A DNA stretch of 64,000 bases, taken from positions 5,084,001 through 5,148,000 of the forward strand of contig NC_071332.1 of NCBI RefSeq assembly GCF_010183535.1, given 5' to 3'. The DNA is from Caenorhabditis remanei. Its lineage: Eukaryota; Nematoda; Chromadorea; Rhabditida; Rhabditidae. Within the stretch, counting starts at the first letter, position 1; each line of letters opens with the position of its first letter. Shown one piece after another: positions 12,239 to 23,200 of this stretch. The notes beneath the pieces are model-generated. The model had not been told where the DNA came from, made no database searches, and saw only the letters and a program-made list of their open reading frames with translations. Made by a program: the position numbers and the translations under genes.

Positions 12239-12600
12239 TAGCCCGGGAGGATTCAAACCCGCGTCTACTGAAGTAAACCTCAGCCCGGGTATTATAGACT
12301 CCTTCACCCTCTGGTCGAAGTGTGTCTAACCGGTTCCGACACAGATAAGAATGGTGGGGGAAGTCAATAGAAAATAAATTATCCCGTTTTTGGGAGTTTC
12401 AATTATAGTTTTGATGATTTCTAGATCAAAAGAAATTATTCCGTTTTTGGGAGTTTCATATATAATTGTGTAGATTTCTAGCCCGGGAGGATTCAAACCC
12501 GCGTCTACTGAAGTAATCTTCAGCCCGGGTATTATAGACTACTACATCCTCTGATCGACGAGTCTATCCGGTACCGACACAGATAAGAATGGTGGGGGAA
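12239..12600 (-). repeat. Two inverted, diverged satellite units, spacer copy 1
   Basis: Two tRNA-like heads in minus orientation. The first (12239-12365) reads in sense ATACCCGGGCTGAGGTTTAC in the hairpin region; the second (12480-12600) has CTGAAGATTACTTCAG. Between them (12366-12479) are two diverged 54-bp subunits with TCTAGAAATC and CCCAAAAACGG instead of CCTAAAAACAGG. This is a low-copy relative of one satellite unit. Copy 2 has the same pair at 31449-31810; copy 3 keeps only the second head (44219-44341). Confidence 0.88.
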
Positions 12601-12641
12601 GTTAATTTCATAGAAAATGTTCCAATTTTGAAAGCGCCTAC

Positions 12642-13030
12642 CATTTTTCGAGTCTCCCTTTCCGTTCATCTCTCCTCGTCCGGCATTCGTTGATCTTAGT
12701 CACTGAAGTCTTCCATCTGCCGATGTGGAGGCCGTGTTGATCTCGGCTTGGTACGCGGTGCTGAAATAAATAGTTTAATTAAAAGTGAATGATATAACGT
12801 GTTGTGGGAAACCATAAGAAATAGACAAAACAATAAACTAATTAGAAAGACCGCCTTCTAGGCCGGAATGAGAAGAGAATGACTGATTATTGGTCTTCTA
12901 GCTGATGTGTGCAGAGGGCGGGGCCTGTTGTCAGCATCTGGAATGATTTCCCAAGAAGATAAGGTGGCAGATGGTAATATGTGAAGAAGAACAATGTCAC
13001 AGACAATATAGTCAAAAAAGTGTCAAAAAG
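12642..13030 (-). other. Inverted gene-like module 2 (exon A paralogue), spacer copy 1
   Basis: On the minus strand this is a close relative of 490-884. It has the TTATCTTCTTGGGAAATC motif, CCCCGCCC, an AT-rich tract ending TATTTCAG, and an exon-like segment (12760 down to 12642) ending AAATG|GTAGGC. The exon frame is fully open and parallels that of exon A in the array-bearing module. Recurs at 31852-32220 and, around the gap, at 44382 and 44709 onward. Function unknown. Confidence 0.45.
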
Positions 13031-14155
13031 CGATGGGGCAATTTTATATCAGATTTTCCTGGCATGGAAAATGTTGGCTTCTTCAAGATACTGTAACTAG
13101 ATACTGTAGATTGTCTTGCTATAAGAAGCCACTAGAAAACAAAAACTCGAGAATCTCATATGAAAGTTCTGAATTTTATTTTACGTCGACACAGAAAAAG
13201 GTCTATGAAAATTAGATAAGGTTCACTCTAATTCACTAATGACTCAAATTTTTAGAAAGGTTTGTTTTAAAAAGCGTTCAGAGAGTACGTATGATTAGTA
13301 GAGGTAGAACTGATACCGAGGGTACACTAAAGAAAAAGAGGAAAGAAGAGAACGACTGTCTACCACGGAGCAATGTTGGTCATATGACAGTAACCAGAGA
13401 CCTGTATGACTGTAGGGGCGGGGCTTATTGCGCGTCTTTCTGAGCATCCATATGTCCAGATTCCCATAGAGAATGATTAGTGGCAGGTGGAACAGAAGAG
13501 CATGAAAATGAGATGTGTGATTGACATTTTCTCAATGGTCTATGTTCATAGTTTAATTTTATGAATCTGAAGTGCTCTGCAAGCGATTGATTTAAAACAA
13601 CAGACTCTAATTGGTCTTCAGCCTATCTAGATAAAACTTTCCATTCATTTTATCTGTTGGAGTTACGAAAGCAGCGCGGCGGATATCGAGAAGACGCCGG
13701 ACCGGGGGCGGAGTTGTAAACCTTTTTGTTTCTAAATTTGCAGTTCAATTCGTCATAAACAACTATTAATTTTTTGCTGTCAGTACGATGCCAAAAAGCA
13801 GCTGTATCAAAACGGTATTATCAGAATAGTTAGAGAGAAACCAAATCAAAGGTAAGAGACACAATGAGATTATGAAAGACATTTGACGACGACCTAAGCC
13901 GATGATCACGCGTAACAAATATTTCGACCAAAACTCAATATGACAGAAATACTCAAAAGAAAATGCAATCAGCCAGAACCTCGAATCAGAATTTTCAAAG
14001 ATCGGAGGTGTGTAGAGCTAGGGACCCCAGATCAATTGAATTTTGAGCAAAACTGTTTGTGAATGCTACCCAACGGTGCTTAATGGGACAATGCCTAGTT
14101 TTAATATTCTGAACCTCCCCGAAAAATCAATGCATTAGTTTTTAAGATAACTTAC
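13031..14155. other. Spacer segment with a third, more diverged 5' block
   Basis: On the minus strand at about 13380-13505, sequence related to the 5' block recurs (CCACCTGCCACTAATCATTC, GGGAATCTGGAC, AAGCCCCGCCCC). No open frame of note. Another GC-rich stretch (CCGGACCGGGGGCGGAG) lies near 13695. The remainder shows nothing I can name. Confidence 0.4.
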
Positions 14156-14265
14156 CAATTCTGGAATCCGATGCCGAATGAACACGTTTCCCATGTATCC
14201 GAGTTGCCTCTCATCGTTGCATTTGGTGTATTGTCCTTTTCACTACGTCCAATCATTGATTCCAT
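14156..14265 (-). CDS. Exon B candidate: short ATG-initiated exon with consensus donor
   Basis: On the minus strand an ATG at 14265 opens 36 codons that run without a stop into GAATTG|GTAAGT. Immediately upstream is a T-rich tract with CAAAAACATCACC. The frame is intact in all three spacer copies (also 33367-33476 and 46225-46334), while two relatives elsewhere in the spacer (7230-7350 and about 12055-12150) have lost the start or the donor. Its protein (MESMIGRSEKDN...) is unknown to me. It could be a real first exon of a small gene or a relic conserved only because the duplication is recent. Confidence 0.3.
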
Positions 14266-14350
14266 CGTGCGTTGTTAGGTGATGTTTTTGAAAAAAAAAA
14301 TTGAATAAGGAAAAATATTTTCTTGACACTTTGCAATCTCAACGTACCCT

Positions 14351-14660
14351 AGATCGGGAGGATTCAAACCCGCGTCTACTGAAGTAAACCTCAGCCCGGA
14401 TAGTATAGACTCCTTCACCCTCTGGTCGAAGTGTGTCTAACCGGTTCCGACACAGATAAGAATGGTGGGGGAAGTCAATAGAAAATAAATTATCCCGTTT
14501 TTGGGAGTTGCATGTATAATTTCGTAGATTTCTAGCCTGGGAGGATTCAAACCCGCGTCTACTGAAGTAATCCTCAGCCCGGGTATTATAGACTACTACA
14601 TCCTCTGATCGACGAGTCTATCCGGTACCGACACAGAAAAGAATGGTGGGGGAAGTCAAT
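14351..14660 (-). repeat. Two inverted tRNA-like copies of module 3, spacer copy 1
   Basis: Two tRNA-like heads in minus orientation (14351-14475 and 14536-14660) lie between the exon A paralogue (14692-14806) and exon B (14156-14265), in the position of an intron. The first carries ACTATCCGGGCTGAGG, the same rare variant that appears in seven units of array 2. Copies are at 33563-33872 and 46420-46730. Confidence 0.85.
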
Positions 14661-14691
14661 AACATAAAAAGTATTCCTGTTTTGCACTTAC

Positions 14692-14806
14692 CAGTGGTTT
14701 GTGATAGGCATTTCTCTTCGTCGGGCACTCATCGAATCGTCGAAGTCATTGTATTGTTTTGCCCTTCAATCTGTTGTTGCGGAGTCAGTGATGGTGGTCT
14801 GCGGTG
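14692..14806 (-). pseudogene. Exon A paralogue of module 3, frameshifted
   Basis: On the minus strand, TTTTTTCAG precedes an exon-like segment beginning CACCGCAGACC that ends CCACTG|GTAAGTGC. It aligns with exon A of the other two modules, but the frame is interrupted midway by a TGA after a small indel relative to them. Splice sites remain consensus. Copies occur near 33904 and 46762. Confidence 0.4.
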
Positions 14807-14849
14807 CTGAAAAAAATAATTGAATAATACGTGAATGCTACAACGCAAA

Positions 14850-15670
14850 CTTGATAAGCTCATAAGAAGAAATAACTTGAGAGATTATGAAAGGTGTATA
14901 GGTAACACAGGTAGATCGAATGCATTGAGAAACTGAGAGAGCCAAAAAACAGACGACTGCTCGGTTGGGAGTGAATGGGACAACTGACTGTATTCTACCA
15001 GTCTGACCTTATTATGACTGAGGGCGTGTCTTATTTGTCATCACCTGTTTGATTTCCCAGGAAGATAACTGACAGGTGCGAGTGTGTGTGGGAGAGAAGA
15101 ACAATGAGAAAACTGGCCGATTTCTTCACATTCAAATTTATTATGTCTTTATGATTTCAGTTCAAAAAAAAAGTCGGAACTTTATCATTCCGACAATAGA
15201 TGTGAGAATCGAGGGTGTGAACTGGGATCATGCAGACTCAATAATTTTGAATGTGAAGAAATCGGCCAGTGTTCTCATTGATCTTCTCTCCCACACACAC
15301 TCGCACCTGTCAGTTATCTTCCTGGAAAATCTAATAGATATATTGATCGAGCCAAAACAAATCTCATGCAGACAGGTGTGAACGACGGATTAATAGTTTA
15401 TAAGAAGGCCAGCGCTCTTATTGTTCTTCACTTATCTTACTGGGAAATCAGACAGCAAACTGGACACGCCCCCAGTCCTAATGAGATCAGACTGGTGGAA
15501 TACAGTCAGTTGTCCCTTTCACTCCCGCACTGAGCAGTCGTCTCTTTTTGAGCTCTCCCTGTTTTTAATTGCATTCGATCTACCCGCGCTGAATCTTAAT
15601 TTCTCCCTTGAGTTACCTCTTCTTGTGAGCTTATCAGATTCACAAACTGATATTTTGATTTTCAGTTCAA
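14850..15670. repeat. Large inverted repeat (hairpin core), spacer copy 1
   Basis: The left arm, about 14850-15151, is the reverse complement of the right arm, about 15229-15640. Matching pieces include GTGTGTGGGAGAGAAGA with TCTTCTCTCCCACACAC, CTGGCCGATTTCTTCACATT with its complement, and GGTAGATCGAATGCATT with its complement. The right arm has about 115 extra bases in the middle. ORFs at 15076-15381 and 15421-15786 fall inside this structure and are probably accidental. Equivalent cores lie near 34063-34882 and 46920-47740. Confidence 0.85.
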
Positions 15671-16066
15671 TTTTTCGTAAATTCAATCAAAGTATGAAAA
15701 GCAGTAAACTTTCTTTCTTTTCTTCTGACTTCCCCCACTATCTCTCTAGTCCTCTCCTCTCTACTTCATTTCTATACCCAATTTAAGAACAATCTCTTCG
15801 AAAATTCGAATCATAATTCAACTAGAGTGAATCAAAACAAATGTTCCTACTTCTTCTATTTTGATGGCGAATAAAATTCATAACTTTCCTGCTAGTTTCA
15901 CTAGTCTTTGTATTCCAGTCATTTTTCCATGTATGGAAAATCTGATATAAAATTGCCCCCCATCGCTCTTTTGACAGCCTTGGCATCACAAATATCTCCA
16001 TTAATTTCTACTCTTTTCAAGAAAATACAAAATTTTATAACTAATCAATCTTCTCAGTTCTTTTTT
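15671..16066. other. Spacer between hairpin core and foldback element
   Basis: No gene recognised. Positions about 15933-16000 (CCATGTATGGAAAATCTGAT...) match the minus strand of 13020-13080, extending the quasi-palindrome outward although the left arm carries about 1.8 kb more sequence in between. Confidence 0.5.
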
Positions 16067-16730
16067 GCATACTTGCAAAATTCCGGGCTGGCCCGCCGGG
16101 CCGGCCCGGCCCGGCCCGGTCGGCCCGGATTTGAATTTTTGAATTTTTTTTCACTAGAATTTTTTTTTCAATAATTTTTTTGTCTGAAAATTTTCCAAAT
16201 TTTTTCACAAGAATATCAAAAAATCAGTTTTAAGAGTTATGAGACCTCAAAATTCCAAAAATCGCTCCCCGTCGTCATATTTTCAGTACATTTCAATAGA
16301 AATTTCCCCTCGTCTGAACGTGAAATGCATTCATAAATGTTCATTTTTCGAATTTTTTCTTGAAAATTTTTGAAAATATTGCTTTCACGTGTAGCACGAA
16401 TAGAATTTCTATTAAAATGTACTGAAAAAGTGCACGACTAGCATCGATTTTTGACATTTTGAGGTCTCATAACTCGCTTTAGACGCATTTTCAGACATGA
16501 AACCAAAAGAAATGTATCTTTTTCCTGGCTTTCTGTATCGATTCATATCAAAAACCCTCAATTTAGAACTAGTTGTGTCCCCCTTTAAAATTTTTTTGCC
16601 AAAAAAATTGAAAAATTTTCGAAAAAAAAACATTGAACTTTTTTAGTACTGAAAATCCGGGCCGAACCGGGCCGCGGGCCGGGCCGGGCCGGAGAAATTC
16701 TGATTTCGGCCCGGCCCGTTGCAACTCTGC
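16067..16730. mobile_element. GGCCC-rich foldback element between copies 1 and 2
   Basis: A 664-bp element. Ends GCATACTTGCAA and, inverted, GCAGAGTTGCAA are imperfect TIRs. Each is followed inward by GGCCC/GGGCC pentamer blocks and T-rich sequence that are also inverted relative to each other. It is flanked by TTTTTT at 16061-16066 and 16731-16736, a possible 6-bp target duplication. The uninterrupted site is seen at about 48134 between copies 3 and 4. No ORF of note. Confidence 0.78.
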
Positions 16731-16736
16731 TTTTTT

Positions 16737-17237
16737 GATCTCTTAGTTTTTCCAAAAGTTACTGTTCCCTGACCCCTATTATTGGCTCCTACTGCGGTAG
16801 ATCAAACAAACAGCAGATGTCTTTATCCAACGAAAACATGTCAATTAATTCACACGTTGTCTCCCTCGGTATGATGTCTGTGACATTGTTCTTCACATAT
16901 TACCATCTGCCACCTTATCTTCTTGGGAAATCATACCGGACGCTGACAATAGGCCCCGCCCTCTGCACACATCTGCTAGAAGACCAGTACTCAGTCATTC
17001 TCTCCTCATTCCGGCATAGAAGGCGGTCTTTCTAATTAGTCTATTGTTTTGTCTATTTCTTATAGTTTCCCACAACACGTTATATCATTCACTTTTAATT
17101 AAACTATTTATTTCAGCACCGCGTACCAAGCCGAGATCAACACGGCCTCCACATCGGCAGATGGAAAACTTCAGTGACTAAGATCGACGAATACCGGACG
17201 AGGAGAGATGATCGCGTAAAGGGAGACTCGAAAACTG
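16737..17237 (+). other. Gene-like 5' block and exon A, copy 2
   Basis: Same layout as 384-884: acceptor TATTTCAG ends at 17116, exon A is 17117-17237, donor ACTG|GTAAGC. The exon frame is open. The satellite array starts 30 bases after the donor. Confidence 0.45.
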
Positions 17238-17266
17238 GTAAGCGCTTTCAAAATTGGAACATTTTC

Positions 17267-20200
17267 TATGAAGTTAACTTTCCCCACCATTCTTATCTGT
17301 GTCGGTACCGGTTAGACACACTTCGACCAGAGGGTGAAGGAGTCTATAATAAACGGGCTGAAGTTTTCTTCAGTAGACGCGGGTTTGAATCCTCCCGGGT
17401 TAGAAATCAACGAAATTATAATAGAAATTCCTAAAAACAGGACTTTTTTAAATCTAGAAATCAACGAAATTATAATTGAAATTCCTAAAAACAGGGTACT
17501 TTTTATGAAATTAACTTCCCCCACCATTCTTATCTGTGTCGGAACCGGTTCGACACACTTCGACCAGAGGGTGAAGGAGTCTATACTATCCGGGCTGAGG
17601 TTTACTTCAGTAGACGCGGGTTTGAATCCTCCCGGGTTAGAAATCAACGAAATTATAATAGAAATTCCTAAAAACAGGACTTTTTTAAATCTAGAAATCA
17701 ATAAAATTATGATTGAAATTCCTAAAAACAGGGTACTTTTTATGAAAATAACTTCCCCAACCATTCTTATCTGTGTCGGAACCGGTTAGACACACTTCGA
17801 CCAGAGGGTGAAGGAGTCTATAATAAACGGGCTGAAGTTTTCTTCAGTAGACGCGGGTTTGAATCCTCCCGGGTTAGAAATCAACGAAATTATAATAGAA
17901 ATTCCTAAAAACAGGACTTTTTTAAATCTAGAAATCAATAAAATTATGATTGAAATTCCTAAAAACAGGACTTTTTTAAATCTAGAAATCAATAAAATTA
18001 TGATTGAAATTCCTAAAAACAGGGCACTTTTTATGAAATTAACTTCCCCCACCATTCTTATCTGTGTCGGAACCGGTTAGACACACTTCGACCAGAGGGT
18101 GAAGGAGTCTATAATAAACGGGCTGAAGTTTTCTTCAGTAGACGCGGGTTTGAATCCTCCCGGGTTAGAAATCAACAAAATCATAATTAAAATTCCTAAA
18201 AACAGGACATTTTTAAATCTAGAAATCAATAAAATTATGATTGAAATTCCTAAAAACAGGGTACTTTTTATGAAAATAACTTCCCCAACCATTCTTATCT
18301 GTGTCGGAACCGGTTAGACACACTTCGACCAGAGGGTGAAGGAGTCTATAATAAACGGGCTGAAGTTTTCTTCAGTAGACGCGGGTTTGAATCCTCCCGG
18401 GTTAGAAATCAACGAAATTATAATAGAAATTCCTAAAAACAGGACTTTTTTAAATCTAGAAATCAATAAAATTATGATTGAAATTCCTAAAAACAGGACT
18501 TTTTTAAATCTAGAAATCAATAAAATTATGATTGAAATTCCTAAAAACAGGGCACTTTTTATGAAATTAACTTCCCCCACCATTCTTATCTGTGTCGGAA
18601 CCGGTTAGACACACTTCGACCAGAGGGTGAAGGAGTCTATAATAAACGGGCTGAAGTTTTCTTCAGTAGACGCGGGTTTGAATCCTCCCGGGTTAGAAAT
18701 CAACGAAATTATAATAGAAATTCCTAAAAACAGGACTTTTTTAAATCTAGAAATCAACAAAATTATAATTAAAATTCCTAAAAACAGGACATTTTTAAAT
18801 CTAGAAATCAATAAAATTATGATTGAAATTCCTAAAAACAGGGTACTTTTTATGAAAATAACTTCCCCCACCATTCTTATCTGTGTCGGAACCGGTTAGA
18901 CACACTTCGACCAGAGGGTGAAGGAGTCTATAATAAACGGGCTGAAGTTTTCTTCAGTAGACGCGGGTTTGAATCCTCCCGGGTTAGAAATCAACGAAAT
19001 TATAATAGAAATTCCTAAAAACAGGACTTTTTTGAATCTAGAAATCAACAAAATTATAATTAAAATTCCTAAAAACAGGACATTTTTAAATCTAGAAATC
19101 AATAAAATTATGATTGAAATTCCTAAAAACAGGGTACTTTTTATGAAAATAACTTCCCCCACCATTCTTATCTGTGTCGGAACCGGTTAGACACACTTCG
19201 ACCAGAGGGTGAAGGAGTCTATACTATCCGGGCTGAGGTTTACTTCAGTAGACGCGGGTTTGAATCCTCCCGGGTTAGAAATCAACGAAATTATAATAGA
19301 AATTCCTAAAAACAGGTTTTTTTTAAATCTAGAAATCAACGAAATTATAATTGAAATTCCTAAAAACAGGACTTTTTTAAATCTAGAAATCAATAAAATT
19401 ATGATTGAAATTCCTAAAAACAGGGCACTTTTTATGAAATTAACTTCCCCCACCATTCTTATCTGTGTCGGAACCGGTTAGACACACTTCGACCAGAGGG
19501 TGAAGGAGTCTATACTATCCGGGCTGAGGTTTACTTCAGTAGACGCGGGTTTGAATCCTCCCGGGTTAGAAATCAACGAAATTATAATAGAAATTCCTAA
19601 AAACAGGTTTTTTTTAAATCTAGAAATCAACGAAATTATAATTGAAATTCCTAAAAACAGGACATTTTTAAATCTAGAAATCAATAAAATTATGATTGAA
19701 ATTCCTAAAAACAGGGTACTTTTTATGAAATTAACTTCCCCCACCATTCTTATCTGTGTCGGAACCGGTTAGACACACTTCGACCAGAGGGTGAAGGAGT
19801 CTATAATAAACGGGCTGAAGTTTTCTTCAGTAGACGCGGGTTTGAATCCTCCCGGGTTAGAAATCAACGAAATTATAATAGAAATTCCTAAAAACAGGAC
19901 TTTTTTAAATCTAGAAATCAATAAAATTATGATTGCAATTCCTAAAAACAGGGTACTTTTTATGAAAATAACTTCCCCCACCATTCTTATCTGTGTCGGA
20001 ACCGGTTAGACACACTTCGACCAGAGGGTGAAGGAGTCTATAATAAACGGGCTGAAGTTTTCTTCAGTAGACGCGGGTTTGAATCCTCCCGGGTTAGAAA
20101 TCAACGAAATTATAATAGAAATTCCTAAAAACAGGACTTTTTAAAATCTAGAAATCAATAAAATTATGATTGAAATTCCTAAAAACAGGGTACTTTTTAT

Positions 20201-23200
20201 GAAAATAACTTCCCCCACCATTCTTATCTGTGTCGGAACCGGTTAGACACACTTCGACCAGAGGGTGAAGGAGTCTATACTATCCGGGCTGAGGTTTACT
20301 TCAGTAGACGCGGGTTTGAATCCTCCCGGGTTAGAAATCAACGAAATTATAATAGAAATTCCTAAAAACAGGTTTTTTTAAATCTAGAAATCAATAAAAT
20401 TATGATTGCAATTCCTAAAAACAGGGTACTTTTTATGAAAATAACTTCCCCCACCATTCTTATCTGTGTCGGAACCGGTTAGACACACTTCGACCAGAGG
20501 GTGAAGGAGTCTATAATAAACGGGCTGAAGTTTTCTTCAGTAGACGCGGGTTTGAATCCTCCCGGGTTAGAAATCAACGAAATTATAATAGAAATTCCTA
20601 AAAACAGGACTTTTTTAAATCTAGAAATCAATAAAATTATGATTGCAATTCCTAAAAACAGGGTACTTTTTATGAAATTAACTTCCCCCACCATTCTTAT
20701 CTGTGTCGGAACCGGTTAGACACACTTCGACCAGAGGGTGAAGGAGTCTATAATAAACGGGCTGAAGTTTTCTTCAGTAGACGCGGGTTTGAATCCTCCC
20801 GGGTTAGAAATCAACGAAATTATAATAGAAATTCCTAAAAACAGGACTTTTTTAAATCTAGAAATCAATAAAATTATGATTGAAATTCCTAAAAACAGGA
20901 CTTTTTTAAATCTAGAAATCAATAAAATTATGATTGAAATTCCTAAAAACAGGGCACTTTTTATGAAATTAACTTCCCCCACCATTCTTATCTGTGTCGG
21001 AACCGGTTAGACACACTTCGACCAGAGGGTGAAGGAGTCTATACTATCCGGGCTGAGGTTTACTTCAGTAGACGCGGGTTTGAATCCTCCCGGGTTAGAA
21101 ATCAACGAAATTATAATAGAAATTCCTAAAAACAGGTTTTTTTTAAATCTAGAAATCAACGAAATTATAATTGAAATTCCTAAAAACAGGACATTTTTAA
21201 ATCTAGAAATCAATAAAATTATGATTGAAATTCCTAAAAACAGGGTACTTTTTATGAAATTAACTTCCCCCACCATTCTTATCTGTGTCGGAACCGGTTA
21301 GACACACTTCGACCAGAGGGTGAAGGAGTCTATAATAAACGGGCTGAAGTTTTCTTCAGTAGACGCGGGTTTGAATCCTCCCGGGTTAGAAATCAACGAA
21401 ATTATAATAGAAATTCCTAAAAACAGGACTTTTTTAAATCTAGAAATCAATAAAATTATGATTGCAATTCCTAAAAACAGGGTACTTTTTATGAAAATAA
21501 CTTCCCCCACCATTCTTATCTGTGTCGGAACCGGTTAGACACACTTCGACCAGAGGGTGAAGGAGTCTATAATAAACGGGCTGAAGTTTTCTTCAGTAGA
21601 CGCGGGTTTGAATCCTCCCGGGTTAGAAATCAACGAAATTATAATTGAAATTCCTAAAAACAGGACATTTTAAAATCTAGAAATCAATAAAATTATGATT
21701 GCAATTCCTAAAAACAGGGTACTTTTTATGAAAATAACTTCCCCCACCATTCTTATCTGTGTCGGAACCGGTTAGACACACTTCGACCAGAGGGTGAAGG
21801 AGTCTATAATAAACGGGCTGAAGTTTTCTTCAGTAGACGCGGGTTTGAATCCTCCCGGGTTAGAAATCAACGAAATTATAATAGAAATTCCTAAAAACAG
21901 GACTTTTTTAAATCTAGAAATCAATAAAATTATGATTGCAATTCCTAAAAACAGGGTACTTTTTATGAAAATAACTTCCCCCACCATTCTTATCTGTGTC
22001 GGAACCGGTTAGACACACTTCGACCAGAGGGTGAAGGAGTCTATAATAAACGGGCTGAAGTTTTCTTCAGTAGACGCGGGTTTGAATCCTCCCGGGTTAG
22101 AAATCAACGAAATTATAATTGAAATTCCTAAAAACAGGACATTTTTAAATCTAGAAATCAATAAAATTATGATTGAAATTCCTAAAAACAGGGTACTTTT
22201 TATGAAAATAACTTCCCCCACCATTCTTATCTGTGTCGGAACCGGTTAGACACACTTCGACCAGAGGGTGAAGGAGTCTATACTATCCGGGCTGAGGTTT
22301 ACTTCAGTAGACGCGGGTTTGAATCCTCCCGGGTTAGAAATCAACGAAATTATAATAGAAATTCCTAAAAACAGGTTTTTTTTAAATCTAGAAATCAACG
22401 AAATTATAATTGAAATTCCTAAAAACAGGACATTTTTAAATCTAGAAATCAATAAAATTATGATTGAAATTCCTAAAAACAGGGTACTTTTTATGAAATT
22501 AACTTCCCCCACCATTCTTATCTGTGTCGGAACCGGTTAGACACACTTCGACCAGAGGGTGAAGGAGTCTATAATTAACGGGCTGAAGTTTTCTTCAGTA
22601 GACGCGGGTTTGAATCCTCCCGGGTTAGAAATCAACGAAATTATAATAGAAATTCCTAAAAACAGGACTTTTTTAAATCTAGAAATCAATAAAATTATGA
22701 TTGCAATTCCTAAAAACAGGGTACTTTTTATGAAAATAACTTCCCCCACCATTCTTATCTGTGTCGGAACCGGTTAGACACACTTCGACCAGAGGGTGAA
22801 GGAGTCTATAATAAACGGGCTGAAGTTTTCTTCAGTAGACGCGGGTTTGAATCCTCCCGGGTTAGAAATCAACGAAATTATAATTGAAATTCCTAAAAAC
22901 AGGACTTTTTAAAATCTAGAAATCAATAAAATTATGATTGAAATTCCTAAAAACAGGGTACTTTTTATGAAATTAACTTCCCCCACCATTCTTATCTGTG
23001 TCGGAACCGGTTAGACACACTTCGACCAGAGGGTGAAGGAGTCTATAATAAACGGGCTGAAGTTTTCTTCAGTAGACGCGGGTTTGAATCCTCCCGGGTT
23101 AGAAATCAACGAAATTATAATTGAAATTCCTAAAAACAGGACATTTTTAAATCTAGAAATCAATAAAATTATGATTGAAATTCCTAAAAACAGGGTACTT

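Larger units (their letters stand above)
1..16736 (+). repeat. Tandem duplicon, copy 1 (5' end outside window)
   Basis: This is the first of four direct copies of one large unit. From position 8 onward it matches copy 2 at an offset of about 16,373 in the leading part and about 19,210 in the spacer; the difference comes from unequal satellite arrays. Internal order is the end of a foldback element (1-377), gene-like 5' block and exon A (384-884), satellite array (914-7146), low-copy spacer (7147-16066) and a second foldback element (16067-16730). By eye the spacers of copies 1 and 2 differ only by scattered substitutions and 1-5 base indels, so the duplication is recent. No host gene that I recognise lies in it. 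Confidence 0.93.

Noticed and set aside
15076..15786. ORFs of 101 and 121 codons conserved in three copies
   Set aside because: They lie in the arms of an inverted repeat, have no domain resemblance, and are conserved only because the duplication is recent.
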